From Coprococcus ammoniilyticus (GTDB lineage Bacteria > Bacillota > Clostridia > Lachnospirales > Lachnospiraceae), in assembly GCF_025567345.1 (NCBI RefSeq), contig NZ_JAOQJS010000004.1, positions 310,001-374,000 on the forward strand: DNA of 64,000 nucleotides, written 5' to 3'. This document shows, in pieces, positions 62,717-64,000 of this stretch (positions are counted from its first letter, which is position 1; every line of letters begins with the position of its first letter). Both the position numbers and the translations under genes were made by a program. The notes below the pieces were generated by a model, which had not been told where the DNA came from, ran no database searches, and was given only the letters and a program-made list of their open reading frames with translations.

Positions 62717-63318
62717 GAATAATATATTATTTGATCATTCCTAACTCGTACTTATAGTACGTCAAATGCATGATATGTGTATGAACAACCGTTTACTTTA
62801 TCATTCTCCGCATATTTTCAGTCTTCGGAACAAAGACCACTCGATAAGGTTTAATGACTCTTATCCGTCAAAATTCCAATTGTAAAAATCAGAAAAGACA
62901 ATTTGCCATTTCTTACAAAACTCTGTGGACAGTTTTAATCATAATAATGGTTCTCATTAACGTAGAGAGGCACGAACATCTTCTCATTTCTGAAGGTTGA
63001 GAGTAACCGATAATCCTAGATGTCGGTAGGAAAGAAGTAGGACTTACAATACTACATGAATAGCAAATGCCAAGATGTGATACTTATATATTCTCTGTTT
63101 GGTTGCCCACTTAAGGGTTCTTTTATTTATTCTCTACATTGTCGTCACCGTTTTATATATGCCTTTCGTGCCTGTTTATAAGGGCTTTATTTGGATAATA
63201 CAGTTCTATCGGTCTGTTAGTCCGTCTGATTTTCACAGAGCCTTGTTGAGTTCTTATGGTTTCAGAGCATTCGGCTGTAGGTATATGAGTTTGTTACCCT
63301 TAATATTATTCAATCACT
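62717..63318. other. Gene-free structured region
   Basis: No convincing gene over about 600 bases. Several perfect short hairpins occur (CGTAC/GTACG near 62748, GTCTT/AAGAC near 62821, GATAA/TTATC near 62843-62865, CCGATA/TGTCGG near 63007-63026). An open frame at 63099-63347 lacks an SD and good codon pattern and overlaps the promoter downstream, so I do not call it. No known RNA family was recognised. Confidence 0.4.
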
Positions 63319-63348
63319 TTGACATAAATCATCTTAACATGCTATGAT
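63319..63348 (+). promoter_or_regulatory. Promoter of the right-edge membrane protein gene
   Basis: -35 TTGACA (63319-63324), 18-base spacer, -10 TATGAT (63343-63348). Confidence 0.75.
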
Positions 63349-63377
63349 GTAAAAAAAAATTTTATAAGGAGTATATA

Positions 63378-64000
63378 TTGGACACAATATTTGAAATATT
63401 TAAGACCATTTTTCCTGCTATTATTACTGGAATTTTTACATTCCTAGCCACTAAATATACGTATAATAAAAATATACCTTTAGACAAAATGGAGATAGCA
63501 TATGATAAAATATATAATCCTATATATCATATACTATTACAAAACAATTCTAATAATATATGTACAAATCAAATCAGCTTAGATATATTTGTCATTTTAA
63601 ATAAATATAATGATTATGCAGATCGATCGACACTTCACGCATTTGATTTATATCGTAAAAGTAGAGATAAAGATAGTTTTATAAATTTTAAAAATAACAT
63701 CAATAATAAATACATATATCTTCGCAAAAGACTTGGATATTTAGAACCTAATTTGATACAAGCGTATACATATTCTTCAAAAAATGAAAAATCTGTTTTA
63801 CGATTAGTGTTAGAGTGTACTGTCGCATACATAACAATGCTCGCATATACATTGTTGAGTGCATCAGTTCACACAGTTATAACATGGATAGCTTTTAGTT
63901 TAATATGTATCATTATAATTGAGTTATTAACTTTATTTTTTAGGAATATTTTAATTTATATCAGGAAAATTATAAAACATATAAAATCCAATAATAAATG
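63378..64000 (+). CDS. Membrane protein, 3' end outside the window
   Basis: An open frame from TTG 63378 (SD AAGGAG, 6 bases upstream) runs to the right edge, about 207 codons so far. It begins MDTIFEIFKTIFPAIITGIF (TM 1) and has a charged middle of about 110 residues (DKMEIAYDKIYNPIYHILL...). Two more TM helices follow near 145-185 (VAYITMLAYTLLSASVH; IAFSLICIIIIELLTLFF), then a basic tail. The layout resembles small phage membrane proteins that sense or exclude, but no family is recognised. Confidence 0.6.
   Translation, partial: MDTIFEIFKTIFPAIITGIFTFLATKYTYNKNIPLDKMEIAYDKIYNPIYHILLQNNSNNICTNQISLDIFVILNKYNDYADRSTLHAFDLYRKSRDKDSFINFKNNINNKYIYLRKRLGYLEPNLIQAYTYSSKNEKSVLRLVLECTVAYITMLAYTLLSASVHTVITWIAFSLICIIIIELLTLFFRNILIYIRKIIKHIKSNNK

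Noticed and set aside
63099..63347. 82-aa plus-strand ORF
   Set aside because: No SD, composition like the surrounding non-coding DNA, and it runs through the TTGACA/TATGAT promoter of the next gene.

Overview
The window is a chromosome-prophage junction from a low-GC Firmicute, most likely a gut Lachnospiraceae of the Coprococcus/Roseburia type. This rests on the housekeeping gene styles, the MetA type, the Shine-Dalgarno (SD) usage, and a 16S-like segment at 60.8 kb that reads as Lachnospiraceae. Family names come from reading translations and motifs by eye; no database was searched.

Region 1 (1-9.1 kb) is ordinary chromosome. It holds the tail of an acyl-CoA synthetase, a TetR regulator, a HAD phosphatase, a purine permease, tRNA-Arg(CCG), a membrane-anchored extracytoplasmic protein, an Lrp/AsnC regulator with a terminator at the very start of its transcript, and an rluF-ligA-metA run.

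Region 2 (9.1-9.32 kb) is the presumed attachment region, with four GGAGAC-type direct repeats.

Region 3 (9.32-60.28 kb, minus strand) is the late operon of a long-tailed siphovirus, transcribed from high to low coordinates: terminase small and large subunits, portal, protease-scaffold with a nested scaffold start, capsid, connectors, major tail protein, cysteine desulfurase, holin, endolysin, small nucleic-acid proteins, a giant tape measure gene, a giant Tal/fibre protein, and lectin, fibre and baseplate proteins. At least ten intrinsic terminators sit between these genes, so the operon should need antitermination.

The tape measure gene is split into three exons (about 3,102 codons once joined) by two group I introns. 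Intron 1 (about 2.0 kb) carries an HNH homing endonuclease. Intron 2 (about 5.65 kb) carries cargo: a KilAC-type antirepressor, small DNA-binding and zinc-ribbon proteins, a two-TM protein with a GAF-like C-terminus, and a complete-looking type III toxin-antitoxin locus. That locus has three 52-bp pseudoknot repeats with covarying stems, a leaky terminator and a ToxN/CptN-like toxin.

Region 4 (60.28-64 kb) is the divergent non-late side of the phage. It has a short plus-strand transcription unit with its own promoter and terminator, encoding a 54-aa membrane peptide followed by about 45 nt that reads as bacterial 16S rRNA. It also has tRNAs for Ser(GCT), Pro(TGG), Arg(TCT) and a probable Ile(TAT), a phage Ku-like DNA end-binding protein, structured intergenic DNA, and a membrane protein running off the right edge. 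No integrase or replication module is in view, so the element extends beyond 64 kb.
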